Below are positions 1 through 5,582 of a stretch of 5,880 nucleotides of DNA, piece by piece. Made by a program: the position numbers and the translations under genes. Every line of letters begins with the position of its first letter. Within the stretch, counting starts at the first letter, position 1. Location: the NCBI GenBank assembly GCA_016209995.1, contig JACQVC010000177.1, forward strand, positions 1 through 5,880, read 5' to 3'. The notes under the pieces are model-generated. The model was not told the DNA's origin and did not search any database. It was given only the letters and a program-made list of their open reading frames with translations. This stretch comes from Gemmatimonadota bacterium. GTDB taxonomy: Bacteria; Gemmatimonadota; Gemmatimonadetes; Longimicrobiales; Gaopeijiaceae.

Positions 1-185
1 AACAGGAACGCCAGCGCCGTGAGGAGCGCCAGGCGGTAGGTCGGCTCGACCTCTTTCACGTTGAACACCCGCTCGAGCGAGGCCAGGATGAACGCGCCCG
101 CCACCAGGCCCGTCACGTACGGGTAGACGACGATGAGCAGGCCCCAATGGAGCTCGAGCTCGTTCGGGTAGACGTAACCTTGCAC
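1..185 (-). CDS. NrfD/PsrC-type polysulfide-reductase-like membrane subunit, N-terminal part (runs off left edge)
   Basis: The first 61 residues are visible, starting from a GTG at 185; the rest lies beyond the window. The N-terminus reads as a short soluble stretch with Y-V-Y-P-N-E-L-E-L-H-W (residues 4-14). A first membrane helix follows (about 15-37) with Y-P-Y-V-T-G-L-V-A-G-A-F at 21-32, then a cytoplasmic-like charged loop (38-50) and the start of a second helix (51 on). The P-N-E-x-E-x-x-W opening and the Y-P-Y-x-T-G-L-V-A-G-A-F helix are what I recognise as the start of NrfD/PsrC family proteins. Members are multi-helix proteins that exchange electrons between membrane quinone and a partner Fe-S subunit. 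The gene directly upstream encodes such a partner, which supports the call. GTG is chosen because the frame is open from there, it begins the conserved N-terminus, and a GGAGG lies 11 nt upstream. Whether a catalytic subunit follows cannot be seen. The family call is fairly sure; the subfamily is unknown. Confidence 0.85.
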   Translation of the reverse strand, partial: MQGYVYPNELELHWGLLIVVYPYVTGLVAGAFILASLERVFNVKEVEPTYRLALLTALAFL

Positions 186-190
186 GGGCT

Positions 191-357
191 AGTGGTCCTC
201 CACGGAGATCTTGAGGAAAGCCGAGCGCGTCGATGCGCGCGCCAGGCAAGGCGCGCCGACGACGCGTATCGAGACGAGATACGCCGAGGAGGCGCAACGC
301 CGCATGGCGCGATGCAGCGGCGCGCGCAGGCCCTCAGAATCTCCGTGGAGGACCACT
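191..357. repeat. 167-bp concentric imperfect palindrome between the Fe-S and NrfD-like genes
   Basis: The outer arms, 191-209 and 339-357, are perfect 19-bp inverted repeats (agtggtcctccacggagat on the plus strand). Complementarity continues to 216/332 with 24 of 26 positions paired. The middle has a further perfect 7-bp inverted repeat (264-270 gcgtatc, 278-284 gatacgc) around a 7-nt loop. Both repeats are centred on position 274, so they belong to one structure and not to two chance hairpins. The segment between is GC-rich and only partly complementary. The element begins immediately after the TAG of the Fe-S gene (360-358) and ends 5 nt before the GTG of the next gene. CTAG occurs at both edges (189-192 and 358-361), which could be a target duplication, although CTAG is itself palindromic. 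I see no protein in it. It may be a small non-autonomous mobile element (MITE/REP-like) or a cis-acting RNA structure. Confidence 0.8.
197..201 (-). promoter_or_regulatory. Ribosome-binding site for the NrfD-like gene, inside a palindrome arm
   Basis: GGAGG on the minus strand lies 11 nt before the GTG at 185, somewhat far but the only good Shine-Dalgarno match. It sits in the 3' arm of the 167-bp palindrome, so in the mRNA it can pair with a CCTCC in the 5' arm (347-351). This suggests, as inference, that translation of the NrfD-like gene depends on opening of the stem. Confidence 0.5.
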
Positions 358-1245
358 CTAGCGCACCTCCCCGTCCAGGCTAGCGTAGTAGACCTTGGGC
401 TTCGTATTCAGGTGAGGTTTCAGCACCTGCACCTCGTTCATGCGCACGAAGCGGGCCAGAGGCGTGGGGCGCTCGACCTCACCGAAGACCCTGGCTCCGG
501 TGGGACAAACCTCGACGCAAGCTGGCACCAGCCCCTGGACCACGCGGTGATAGCAGAACGTGCACTTCGCGGCCACGCGCTTTTCCGGGTGGAACCACCG
601 CGCGCCGTACGGGCAGGCCTGAATGCAATAGCGGCAGCCGATGCAATAGTCCTCGTCCACGAGGACGACACCGTCCCGCGTCGTGAACGTGGCTCCCACC
701 GGGCAGACCTGCACGCACGGTGGGTTCTCGCAGTGGTTACACAGCTTGGGCACGAAGAACGTCCGCCGGATCCCCCTCTCTTCCACGGGGGAGAAGCCAG
801 CCAGCCCACCTTCCGGGCTGTCCACCTCGACGGTGCCGTCGGTGCGGATCACGTAGCGTTCGACCCATGTGTTGAAGCAGTCCGCCTCCCGGGGAACGTC
901 GTTCTCGGCCTTGCAGGCCTCGACGCAGCGCGCGCAGCCGATGCACTTGGACACATCGATGCCCATTGCGTACAGGTGCGCGCCGGCATCGTACGCCTCC
1001 GCCTGCCTCTCCTGGGCCGTGCCCGGGGGCACGCGAACCGTAGCGAAGCGGAGGTCAGCGAACGGGTGGGAATGAAGGGTGGGAGAGCGGAGGACTGGGG
1101 TGGTGTGGGAGCTAACCACGCCCAGCAGCACCGGTGCCGCGAGTCCGCACGCCTTCATTACTTCTTCGAGGAACTCACGCCGGTTCACAGCGTCGTCGGT
1201 CCCCGGCGTCGGGCCGGCACCCCGAAGTTCGTCGTCGCCGGCCAT
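358..1245 (-). CDS. Tat-exported ferredoxin-type protein with four [4Fe-4S] sites (NrfC/PsrB/DmsB/ActB-like)
   Basis: This 295-residue protein is predicted to pass electrons along a chain of four cubane clusters between the NrfD-like membrane subunit and a periplasmic partner. It opens with a twin-arginine signal: N-R-R-E-F-L-E-E-V at 21-29, then a moderately hydrophobic stretch to about 45. All sixteen cluster cysteines are present: C101/104/107/111, C169/172/177/181, C201/204/207/211 and C228/231/243/247, with the C-P that closes classical clusters at 181, 211 and 247. This is the usual order for the NrfC/PsrB/DmsB/TtrB family, so no cluster appears lost. The start ATG shares one base with the stop of the upstream octahaem gene (TGATG), and GAGG lies 7 nt upstream, so translation is probably coupled. 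The downstream neighbour is the NrfD-like gene, its standard partner. No molybdopterin subunit is visible, so the terminal electron donor or acceptor is unknown. Family assignment is firm; exact role is inferred. Confidence 0.93.
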   Translation of the reverse strand: MAGDDELRGAGPTPGTDDAVNRREFLEEVMKACGLAAPVLLGVVSSHTTPVLRSPTLHSHPFADLRFATVRVPPGTAQERQAEAYDAGAHLYAMGIDVSKCIGCARCVEACKAENDVPREADCFNTWVERYVIRTDGTVEVDSPEGGLAGFSPVEERGIRRTFFVPKLCNHCENPPCVQVCPVGATFTTRDGVVLVDEDYCIGCRYCIQACPYGARWFHPEKRVAAKCTFCYHRVVQGLVPACVEVCPTGARVFGEVERPTPLARFVRMNEVQVLKPHLNTKPKVYYASLDGEVR

Positions 1246-1973
1246 CAGCGCGCCTCAGGGTAGTGGGGGTAATGGCAGTCCCAGCAGAGGTACTGTTCGC
1301 CGTGAGTCTGCAGATCGATCCGAGGGATCGAGCTCGGGCTCGGCGCGTCCTCCGCGTGGCAGGCGCCGCAGAACGCCCGTTCCGTCGGCTTCTCGGGGCG
1401 CGCCCGCCGTGGCAGCGTCTTGTGCTCCTCGGGCGTCGCATGACACGTGGTGCACGGGAGCCTGACGTGCCGCGACACGGCCTTCTGTCGCGAGATCTGT
1501 CCATGGCACGCGCTGCACTCCTCGGGCACGATCGGCGGCTCCGGCTGGTGAGGATCGTGACACCCGATGCACGGAATCAGCGGATTGTGCGCTACGGAAT
1601 CGATCTGCGGGAAGCCGGTGGGGCGCGAGGGATTGTAGGCGTGACAGAGTGGGCAGAGCCCTCGCTCCCGGGGGGCCGTGGGCTTGACGTCCAGCGGTGT
1701 CGCGACGTGAGCGGCCGCCGGACCATGGCAGACCTCACACGCCACCCCGCGATGGTGTCCGCTGAGACGCGTCTCCGCGATCCGGTCATGGCAGAGCGCG
1801 CACTCCTGGTGCCCCGCGTACTTCTTCTTCCTGGCGACGATCGAATCCACAGCGGCCGCGCGATAATGGCCGATCTCGCCGAACGTCGGCGGAACCAGGT
1901 AGCGCCTCGCCGCCAGGATCGCGACGACGCCGGCGGCAAAGAGCACGATGAGCCGCGTCACCTGCTGCGGCAT
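1245..1973 (-). CDS. Membrane-anchored octahaem c-type cytochrome made of two tetrahaem repeats
   Basis: This 242-residue protein has an uncleaved-looking N-terminal anchor (hydrophobic residues about 8-22, R7 before and R23-R24 after), so the haem domain should face the periplasm. Eight CxxCH motifs begin at C58, C79, C107, C135, C153, C174, C202 and C230. The last four repeat the first four at exactly +95 residues. Histidines placed 5-6 residues before the second motif of each pair (H73/H74, H129, H169, H224) are candidate distal ligands. Other matched positions include P98/P193, E103/E198, I124/I219 and D125/D220. I chose ATG 1973, which has GGAGGGG just upstream (GGAGG ends 4 nt before it). 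A GTG at 2003 would add ten residues, including three arginines, to the N-terminus and cannot be excluded. The 119 nt between the upstream gene and this start show no other gene. Role as an electron carrier is inferred from the motifs and operon; I do not recognise a named family. Confidence 0.92.
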   Translation of the reverse strand: MPQQVTRLIVLFAAGVVAILAARRYLVPPTFGEIGHYRAAAVDSIVARKKKYAGHQECALCHDRIAETRLSGHHRGVACEVCHGPAAAHVATPLDVKPTAPRERGLCPLCHAYNPSRPTGFPQIDSVAHNPLIPCIGCHDPHQPEPPIVPEECSACHGQISRQKAVSRHVRLPCTTCHATPEEHKTLPRRARPEKPTERAFCGACHAEDAPSPSSIPRIDLQTHGEQYLCWDCHYPHYPEAR

Positions 1974-2092
1974 GACCCCTCCCCCCCGAGACCTCTCCCG
2001 CACAGCCCCACTCCCGGCGCTCCGGTCCCGGCGCTTCCTGGACCTAGCGACCGGGGACGAGGATTCGAGCCTGCCGAGACGGCGAGTGCTCG

Positions 2093-3634
2093 CTATCCGC
2101 GCTGCTTGCGGAGCGCCGCCCGCAGCCCCCGGTCGTACTGCAGCTTCGTGTACAGCACCAGTCCCGCCAGCAGGGTGAGGAACCCCACGACCACGGCCAT
2201 GGCCTTCTGGCGGAACTGCATGTCTGCGATCATGGCGCTCCCGGAAGCCTGGACCGCATCGCTGATCTGGACCGAGGCCTCGGTCTTCTCCCGGACCTCA
2301 GCTGCGTCCGCCGTGTGCTGCACGGCTCGGGCTTCGATCAGCGCAGTGAGCGCCTCCCTGAGCCGCTCGCGCTCGGGTCGCACGATGAGATTCAGCGCCT
2401 CCGCCTCATCGAGGCGCGCCGAGGCTTCGTCGAGCCGCCGCGCGGCAAGGGTAATGGCGCCCGCGATGGAATCCACTTTCTCGCGGATCGGTCCGCCTGC
2501 ATGGCAGGTCGTGCAGCGGCCCGGCTCGTCGCCGGCGAAGAGCGCATCGCTGGCTGGCCCCACATCGTAGCGGCCGTGGCAGGTGATGCACCGGGGGACG
2601 CCGGACCCCTCCTCGCCCCGACCATGCGCACCTGCCAGGTAGTACCGCTCCGTCGCACCATGACAGTTCCCGCACACGTTGGCCACTTCCGCAAAGCCCG
2701 GCGGCGCGGCGCCATGGGTTCCGTGGCACGTGGCGCATGTGGGCGCTCGCCGGTCCTTCCTCTCGAGCAGCGCCTTCCCGTGCACGCTTTCCCGGTAAAG
2801 GGCGTACTGGTGCGTCGGGATGCCGTATCCGCGCATGTATTCCGGATTCGCATGGCAGCGGGCGCATGTCTGCGGGACATTGGTCGTATAGACCGTGGAT
2901 GCAGGATCGTCTGGCGCCAGGATCCGGTGGCCGCCGTGGCAGTCGGTGCAGACGGCAACCTTGTCATCGCCGCGGGCGAGGAGCTTGGCGTGCTCGCTCT
3001 CTCGATACCGGGCGAGCTGGTCCGTGGGCAGGTTGAACTGGCGCATGTAGGCCACGTTCGCGTGGCACGACCCACAGAGGTCGGGAATCCTCTCTCGCGA
3101 CGGGACCCCAGCCCAACCGCTGGCGCCGGACATGGCCTCATCGGCGGTCGCCGCATTCGGATTGCCGCCGTGGCAGAACTCACAGCCGATGCCGCGCTCC
3201 GCGTGGATCGACGCCTCCCAGTCTCGGGCGATCTGCTCGAGCCGTCCGCCATACGAGCTGTGGCACCAGTAGCAGCTCCGGGTGCGACCTTCACGAAGCG
3301 GAACGCGCTCCGGCAGGATGGCGGGCGGACGGAATTCCGGCGTGCCGGCACCTCGCTCCGGCGGGGCCGCGACCTCGGGAGCCCGGCTCGGAGCGGCCGC
3401 CACCGCCCCCGGCTGATGGCACAGCCTGCACATGTCATTGGTTCGGCCCTCGTGGTCGGCCGGGCGCGTGGGAGCACCGCCGCCGGGGCCGTGACACGCG
3501 AGACAGGCATCCCGCCCCTCCACGGTATGCGGGATCTCGGGAGGAGTCTGGGCGCCCGCGGGGTGCACCAGGCCCACTGCCGCGCATCCCGCCGCCACGA
3601 CGATCACCGCCAACGCTCTCGTCTTCATGGGCAT
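2093..3634 (-). CDS. Secreted 11-haem c-type cytochrome with C-terminal helical region and membrane anchor
   Basis: This 513-residue protein starts with a signal peptide (hydrophobic 7-23, probable cleavage after A-G-A at 26-28). Eleven CxxCH motifs begin at C44, C69, C121, C151, C187, C229, C257, C300, C321, C349 and C374. Eight of them form four two-haem modules (121/151, 187/229, 257/300, 321/349), each with an intervening histidine (H144, H215, H285, H337) that could be a distal ligand. The second and third modules are clearly duplicated: S-C-H-A-N-V-A-Y-M-R-x-F, then Y-R-E-S-E-H, against R-C-H-A-N-P-E-Y-M-R-x-Y, then Y-R-E-S-V-H. After the last haem, residues about 383-470 are charged and heptad-like (probable coiled coil or helix bundle). 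A membrane helix at about 478-496 and a basic tail follow. The gene starts 7 nt after the cytochrome b C-terminal gene. ATG 3634 and ATG 3628 are both possible; neither has a strong ribosome-binding site. It probably takes the place of cytochrome c1/f (inference). Confidence 0.93.
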   Translation of the reverse strand: MPMKTRALAVIVVAAGCAAVGLVHPAGAQTPPEIPHTVEGRDACLACHGPGGGAPTRPADHEGRTNDMCRLCHQPGAVAAAPSRAPEVAAPPERGAGTPEFRPPAILPERVPLREGRTRSCYWCHSSYGGRLEQIARDWEASIHAERGIGCEFCHGGNPNAATADEAMSGASGWAGVPSRERIPDLCGSCHANVAYMRQFNLPTDQLARYRESEHAKLLARGDDKVAVCTDCHGGHRILAPDDPASTVYTTNVPQTCARCHANPEYMRGYGIPTHQYALYRESVHGKALLERKDRRAPTCATCHGTHGAAPPGFAEVANVCGNCHGATERYYLAGAHGRGEEGSGVPRCITCHGRYDVGPASDALFAGDEPGRCTTCHAGGPIREKVDSIAGAITLAARRLDEASARLDEAEALNLIVRPERERLREALTALIEARAVQHTADAAEVREKTEASVQISDAVQASGSAMIADMQFRQKAMAVVVGFLTLLAGLVLYTKLQYDRGLRAALRKQRG

Positions 3635-3641
3635 GCCCGCA

Positions 3642-4070
3642 CTAGCTCAGTTTCCCCCAAATCGTGAGGCCGATCCAGGCGACCAACGCCGCCGCCAGCA
3701 ACGCCATGGCCAGCGGCCGCCGCCGTGGATTGCGGCGAGGCTCGCGATCCAGGAACGGGAGTAACGTCAACGCCAGACCAGCGACCACGGGAGCCAGCAC
3801 TCCCAGAACCTCGGGCACCAGCTTCAGGAACTGGTAGACCGCCAGGAAATACCACTCTGGCTTGACGTGCTCGGGCGTCGTCAACGGGTCGGCCTCGGAC
3901 TCGAGACCGGCCGGAAGCAAGGACGCCAGCACGATCAGCACGGCGAACGTGAGCAACAGGGACACCAGCTCGCCCAGGATGTGGTTCGGAATGAAGGGGA
4001 TCGGATCTTCGATCGGCTTCTCATCCGGCGACCACTGGGGAGCGCCCGTCCTCAGCGTCACTCGCGACAT
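3642..4070 (-). CDS. Cytochrome b C-terminal subunit (subunit IV/PetD-like)
   Basis: This 142-residue membrane protein corresponds to the C-terminal third of cytochrome b, or to subunit IV of the b6f complex. It has three likely membrane helices (about 32-53, 86-107 and 120-138). The quinol-oxidation (Qo) site motif P-E-W-Y is at 71-74, within T-T-P-E-H-V-K-P-E-W-Y-F; E72 is the conserved glutamate that accepts a proton from quinol in this family. An N-terminal segment rich in proline and acidic residues (11-29) precedes helix one, as in subunit IV. The length is close to that of stand-alone subunit IV, with no fused cytochrome c domain such as some Gram-positive versions carry. The start ATG has GAGG 7 nt upstream (4081-4078). 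It pairs with the b6-type gene upstream, from which it is separated by a 116-nt gap that includes a short direct repeat. Confidence 0.93.
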   Translation of the reverse strand: MSRVTLRTGAPQWSPDEKPIEDPIPFIPNHILGELVSLLLTFAVLIVLASLLPAGLESEADPLTTPEHVKPEWYFLAVYQFLKLVPEVLGVLAPVVAGLALTLLPFLDREPRRNPRRRPLAMALLAAALVAWIGLTIWGKLS

Positions 4071-4121
4071 CTCTGATCCTCTAATGCTCAGAACCTCCAG
4101 TCCTCTGACCCTCTAATCCCC
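4071..4121. repeat. Two 19-bp direct repeats overlapping the ribosome-binding site of the subunit IV gene
   Basis: On the plus strand 4071-4089 (ctctgatcctctaatgctc) and 4103-4121 (ctctgaccctctaatcccc) agree at 16 of 19 positions, 32 nt apart. On the minus strand each copy reads A-T-T-A-G-A-G-G-(A/G)-T-C-A-G-A-G. The downstream copy supplies the GAGG that is the ribosome-binding site of the subunit IV gene. The rest of the gap (4122-4186) contains a 10-bp palindrome cgtcgcgacg (4168-4177) and a short dyad caggactcctg (4128-4138) but no gene. Confidence 0.6.
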
Positions 4122-4186
4122 GCCCATCAGGACTCCTGTCGTCGCTCCACATTCATCACGGTTTCAGCGTCGCGACGGATCTCTGC

Positions 4187-4909
4187 TCACAACGGACCCG
4201 AGATGCCCTGCCTCCGGATCATCACGAAATGGAGAAGCAAGAGCACCACCATCACTGCGGGCAGGACCAGAACGTGGATCGCGTAGAACCGCGTCAGCGT
4301 CAGGTCCGTCACCTCCGGGCCACCGCGCAAGAGGTGGAGGATCGCCGGCCCGACGACGGGCACCGAATTCGCAGATTCGGTGCCGACCACGGTCGCCCAG
4401 AACGCCCGCTGGTCCCAGGGGAGCAGGTAGCCGGTGAACCCGAAGGCTAGCGTCACCACCAGCAGGAGCATGCCGGCCACCCAGTTCAGCTCGCGAGGAG
4501 GCTTGTACGATCCGGTCACCAACACGCGGATCAGGTGACCAAAGAGCGTCACGATCATCAGGTGCGCGGACCAAACGTGCATACTGCGGATGAGCCAGCC
4601 GAACGGCACGCGGTTCATCACGAACAGCACGCTGTCGTACGCGTTCTCCGGCGTCGGCTTGTAGTACATGGCCAGCAGGATGCCGGTGACGACCTGGACG
4701 ATAAACGCAAAAAAGGTGAGACCGCCCAGGCAGTACGACCACGTACGCGCATGGCGCGGCACGGGCTTGCGCAGCGCACGCAGGAGTGCTTCACCCAGGC
4801 CGAAGCGCTCGTCCAGCCATCCCCTCACTCCGCCGGCCGCGATTCCCGCCGCGCCCGCCGAGTCCGCAGGATTCAGGTCAGCCGAGGTCACGCTCGTACG
4901 GTCGGTCAT
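4187..4909 (-). CDS. Cytochrome b6-type cytochrome b, N-terminal four-helix subunit (PetB/QcrB-like)
   Basis: This 240-residue membrane protein is the dihaem core of a quinol:cytochrome c oxidoreductase. Haem b ligands are visible as two pairs: H111 and H125 on one helix (R-S-M-H-V-W-S-A-H...G-H-L-I-R-V), and H212 and H227 on another. The 14 residues between the second pair are the b6 spacing; mitochondrial-type cytochrome b has 13. C60, in Y-C-L-G-G, occupies the place of the Cys that covalently holds haem ci (cn) in cytochrome b6. Other b6-like signatures are F-G-W-L-I-R-S at 103-109, G-Y-L-L-P-W-D-Q at 160-167 and the ending R-R-Q-G-I-S-G-P-L. I chose ATG 4909: it lies one base after the Rieske stop, with GGGAGGG (GGAGG at 4921-4917) 7 nt upstream. 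A start at 4945 would overlap the Rieske gene by 35 nt. The first 30 residues are an unconserved Ala/Gly/Ser-rich segment. The missing C-terminal part is encoded by the next gene. Confidence 0.95.
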   Translation of the reverse strand: MTDRTSVTSADLNPADSAGAAGIAAGGVRGWLDERFGLGEALLRALRKPVPRHARTWSYCLGGLTFFAFIVQVVTGILLAMYYKPTPENAYDSVLFVMNRVPFGWLIRSMHVWSAHLMIVTLFGHLIRVLVTGSYKPPRELNWVAGMLLLVVTLAFGFTGYLLPWDQRAFWATVVGTESANSVPVVGPAILHLLRGGPEVTDLTLTRFYAIHVLVLPAVMVVLLLLHFVMIRRQGISGPL

Positions 4910-4910
4910 C

Positions 4911-5417
4911 TCATGCCCTCCCGAGGTAGACGCGCCCATCTTCAACCGCCACCGGAATGGCTGGCAGCGGAGCGGGCGGAGGTCCGGAGATCACCTGCCC
5001 ATTCGTGTCGAACCGTCCGTCATGACACGGACAGTGGATGAACTGGCCCGTATCGTCCCAGAGAACGATGCAGCCCAGATGCGTGCAGATCGCGGAGAAC
5101 GCCCGGACCTCGCCGTCCACGTTCAGCACGAGGACCGGCCGGTCGTCGAGCGCGACTTTCAGCGCCGAACCGGGGGGCAGCTCCGCGAGCTCTGCGACCT
5201 GGACGCGCGTCCCGCCGTGCTCGCCTGTGCGTTCCGGTGCCCGCACGTAGCCGACCACGGGGATCGCCATTCCTACGCCCAGCGCGGCGAGCGCACCTCC
5301 AATGATCACCTCCAGCGCGCGGCGCCGCGGCGTATCGACCTCCAGCAGCTCGCGAAGAATCTCTTCCTCGCTATCGGATGCGCCGTTCTTGGCTACGTGC
5401 TCGACCTTCTTGTTCAT
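4911..5417 (-). CDS. Rieske 2Fe-2S protein of a bc/b6f-type complex
   Basis: This 168-residue protein accepts an electron from quinol at the Qo site of the cytochrome b encoded next. A polar N-terminus (1-28) precedes a twin-arginine-like anchor (T-P-R-R-R-A at 29-34, then a hydrophobic helix about 36-57). That is the usual uncleaved Tat anchor of Rieske proteins. The cluster boxes are complete: C111-T-H113-L-G-C116 and C129-P-C131-H132-D-G134. C111, H113, C129 and H132 are the cluster ligands, and C116 with C131 forms the disulfide. A proline loop G-P-P-P-A-P-L follows at 145-151. The residues matching the hydrogen-bond donors Ser and Tyr of high-potential Rieske proteins are G134 and F136. 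ATG 5417 has GGAGA 7 nt upstream (5429-5425) and gives a normal N-terminus. The frame stays open upstream to a TTG at 5627 and includes a zinc-ribbon-like segment, described separately. The stop lies one base from the cytochrome b start. Confidence 0.95.
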   Translation of the reverse strand: MNKKVEHVAKNGASDSEEEILRELLEVDTPRRRALEVIIGGALAALGVGMAIPVVGYVRAPERTGEHGGTRVQVAELAELPPGSALKVALDDRPVLVLNVDGEVRAFSAICTHLGCIVLWDDTGQFIHCPCHDGRFDTNGQVISGPPPAPLPAIPVAVEDGRVYLGRA

Positions 5418-5582
5418 GACCGCGTCTCCGCATTCGAGCGTGGACGCCGCAGGCCAACGCGAAGTCGGCGTTTCACTTCGGTCGATGAGCGACCACGTGG
5501 ACACGTGGCAGCGGGGCAAGAAGCGAGCCACGGGAGGGAGCCGCTGCTCGACCCCGCAGCGCGTGCAGCGCCACGGGGGCAC
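5418..5582 (-). CDS. Possible degenerate zinc-ribbon mini-protein or N-terminal extension, in frame with the Rieske gene
   Basis: From a GTG at 5582 the minus strand stays open for 55 codons and runs in frame, without a stop, into the Rieske ATG at 5417. The first 34 codons encode V-P-P-W-R-C-T-R-C-G, then a short linker, then F-L-P-R-C-H-V-S-T-W-S-L. This resembles a small zinc ribbon (C-x2-C-G ... C-P-x-C-G) in which the first cysteine of the second knuckle is replaced by Leu and the Gly by His. Third codon positions of this segment are almost all G or C, like the neighbouring genes; that bias fades in the last 20 or so codons. There is no clear ribosome-binding site for 5582 or for the TTG at 5627. 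A shift into the next frame after about 5480 would end at TGA 5416-5414, overlapping the Rieske ATG. It may be a decayed or frameshifted gene, a real extension, or chance. Confidence 0.3.

Noticed and set aside
1081..1245. Fe-S protein considered as a DmsB/ActB part of a molybdoenzyme
   Set aside because: No molybdopterin-binding subunit is visible in the window, so only the family-level call is kept.
211..1263. Long open frame of 350 codons on the plus strand opposite the Fe-S gene
   Set aside because: It has no family signature, crosses the palindrome, and is antisense to a gene with sixteen conserved cluster cysteines; it is a product of high GC content.
2041..2092. tRNA-like T-loop sequence (aggattcgagcct) between the two multihaem genes
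   Set aside because: Only three of five T-stem pairs form, and no acceptor, D or anticodon arms can be drawn around it.
2082..2093. gcgag-tg-ctcgc dyad at the end of the 11-haem gene as a possible terminator
   Set aside because: The stem is five pairs with a two-base loop and no T-run follows in the direction of transcription; the operon continues.
2315..3667. Open frame of 450 codons on the plus strand opposite the 11-haem cytochrome
   Set aside because: It mirrors the coding frame with eleven CxxCH motifs, is rich in Arg/Ala/Gly, and has no ribosome-binding site or recognisable domain.
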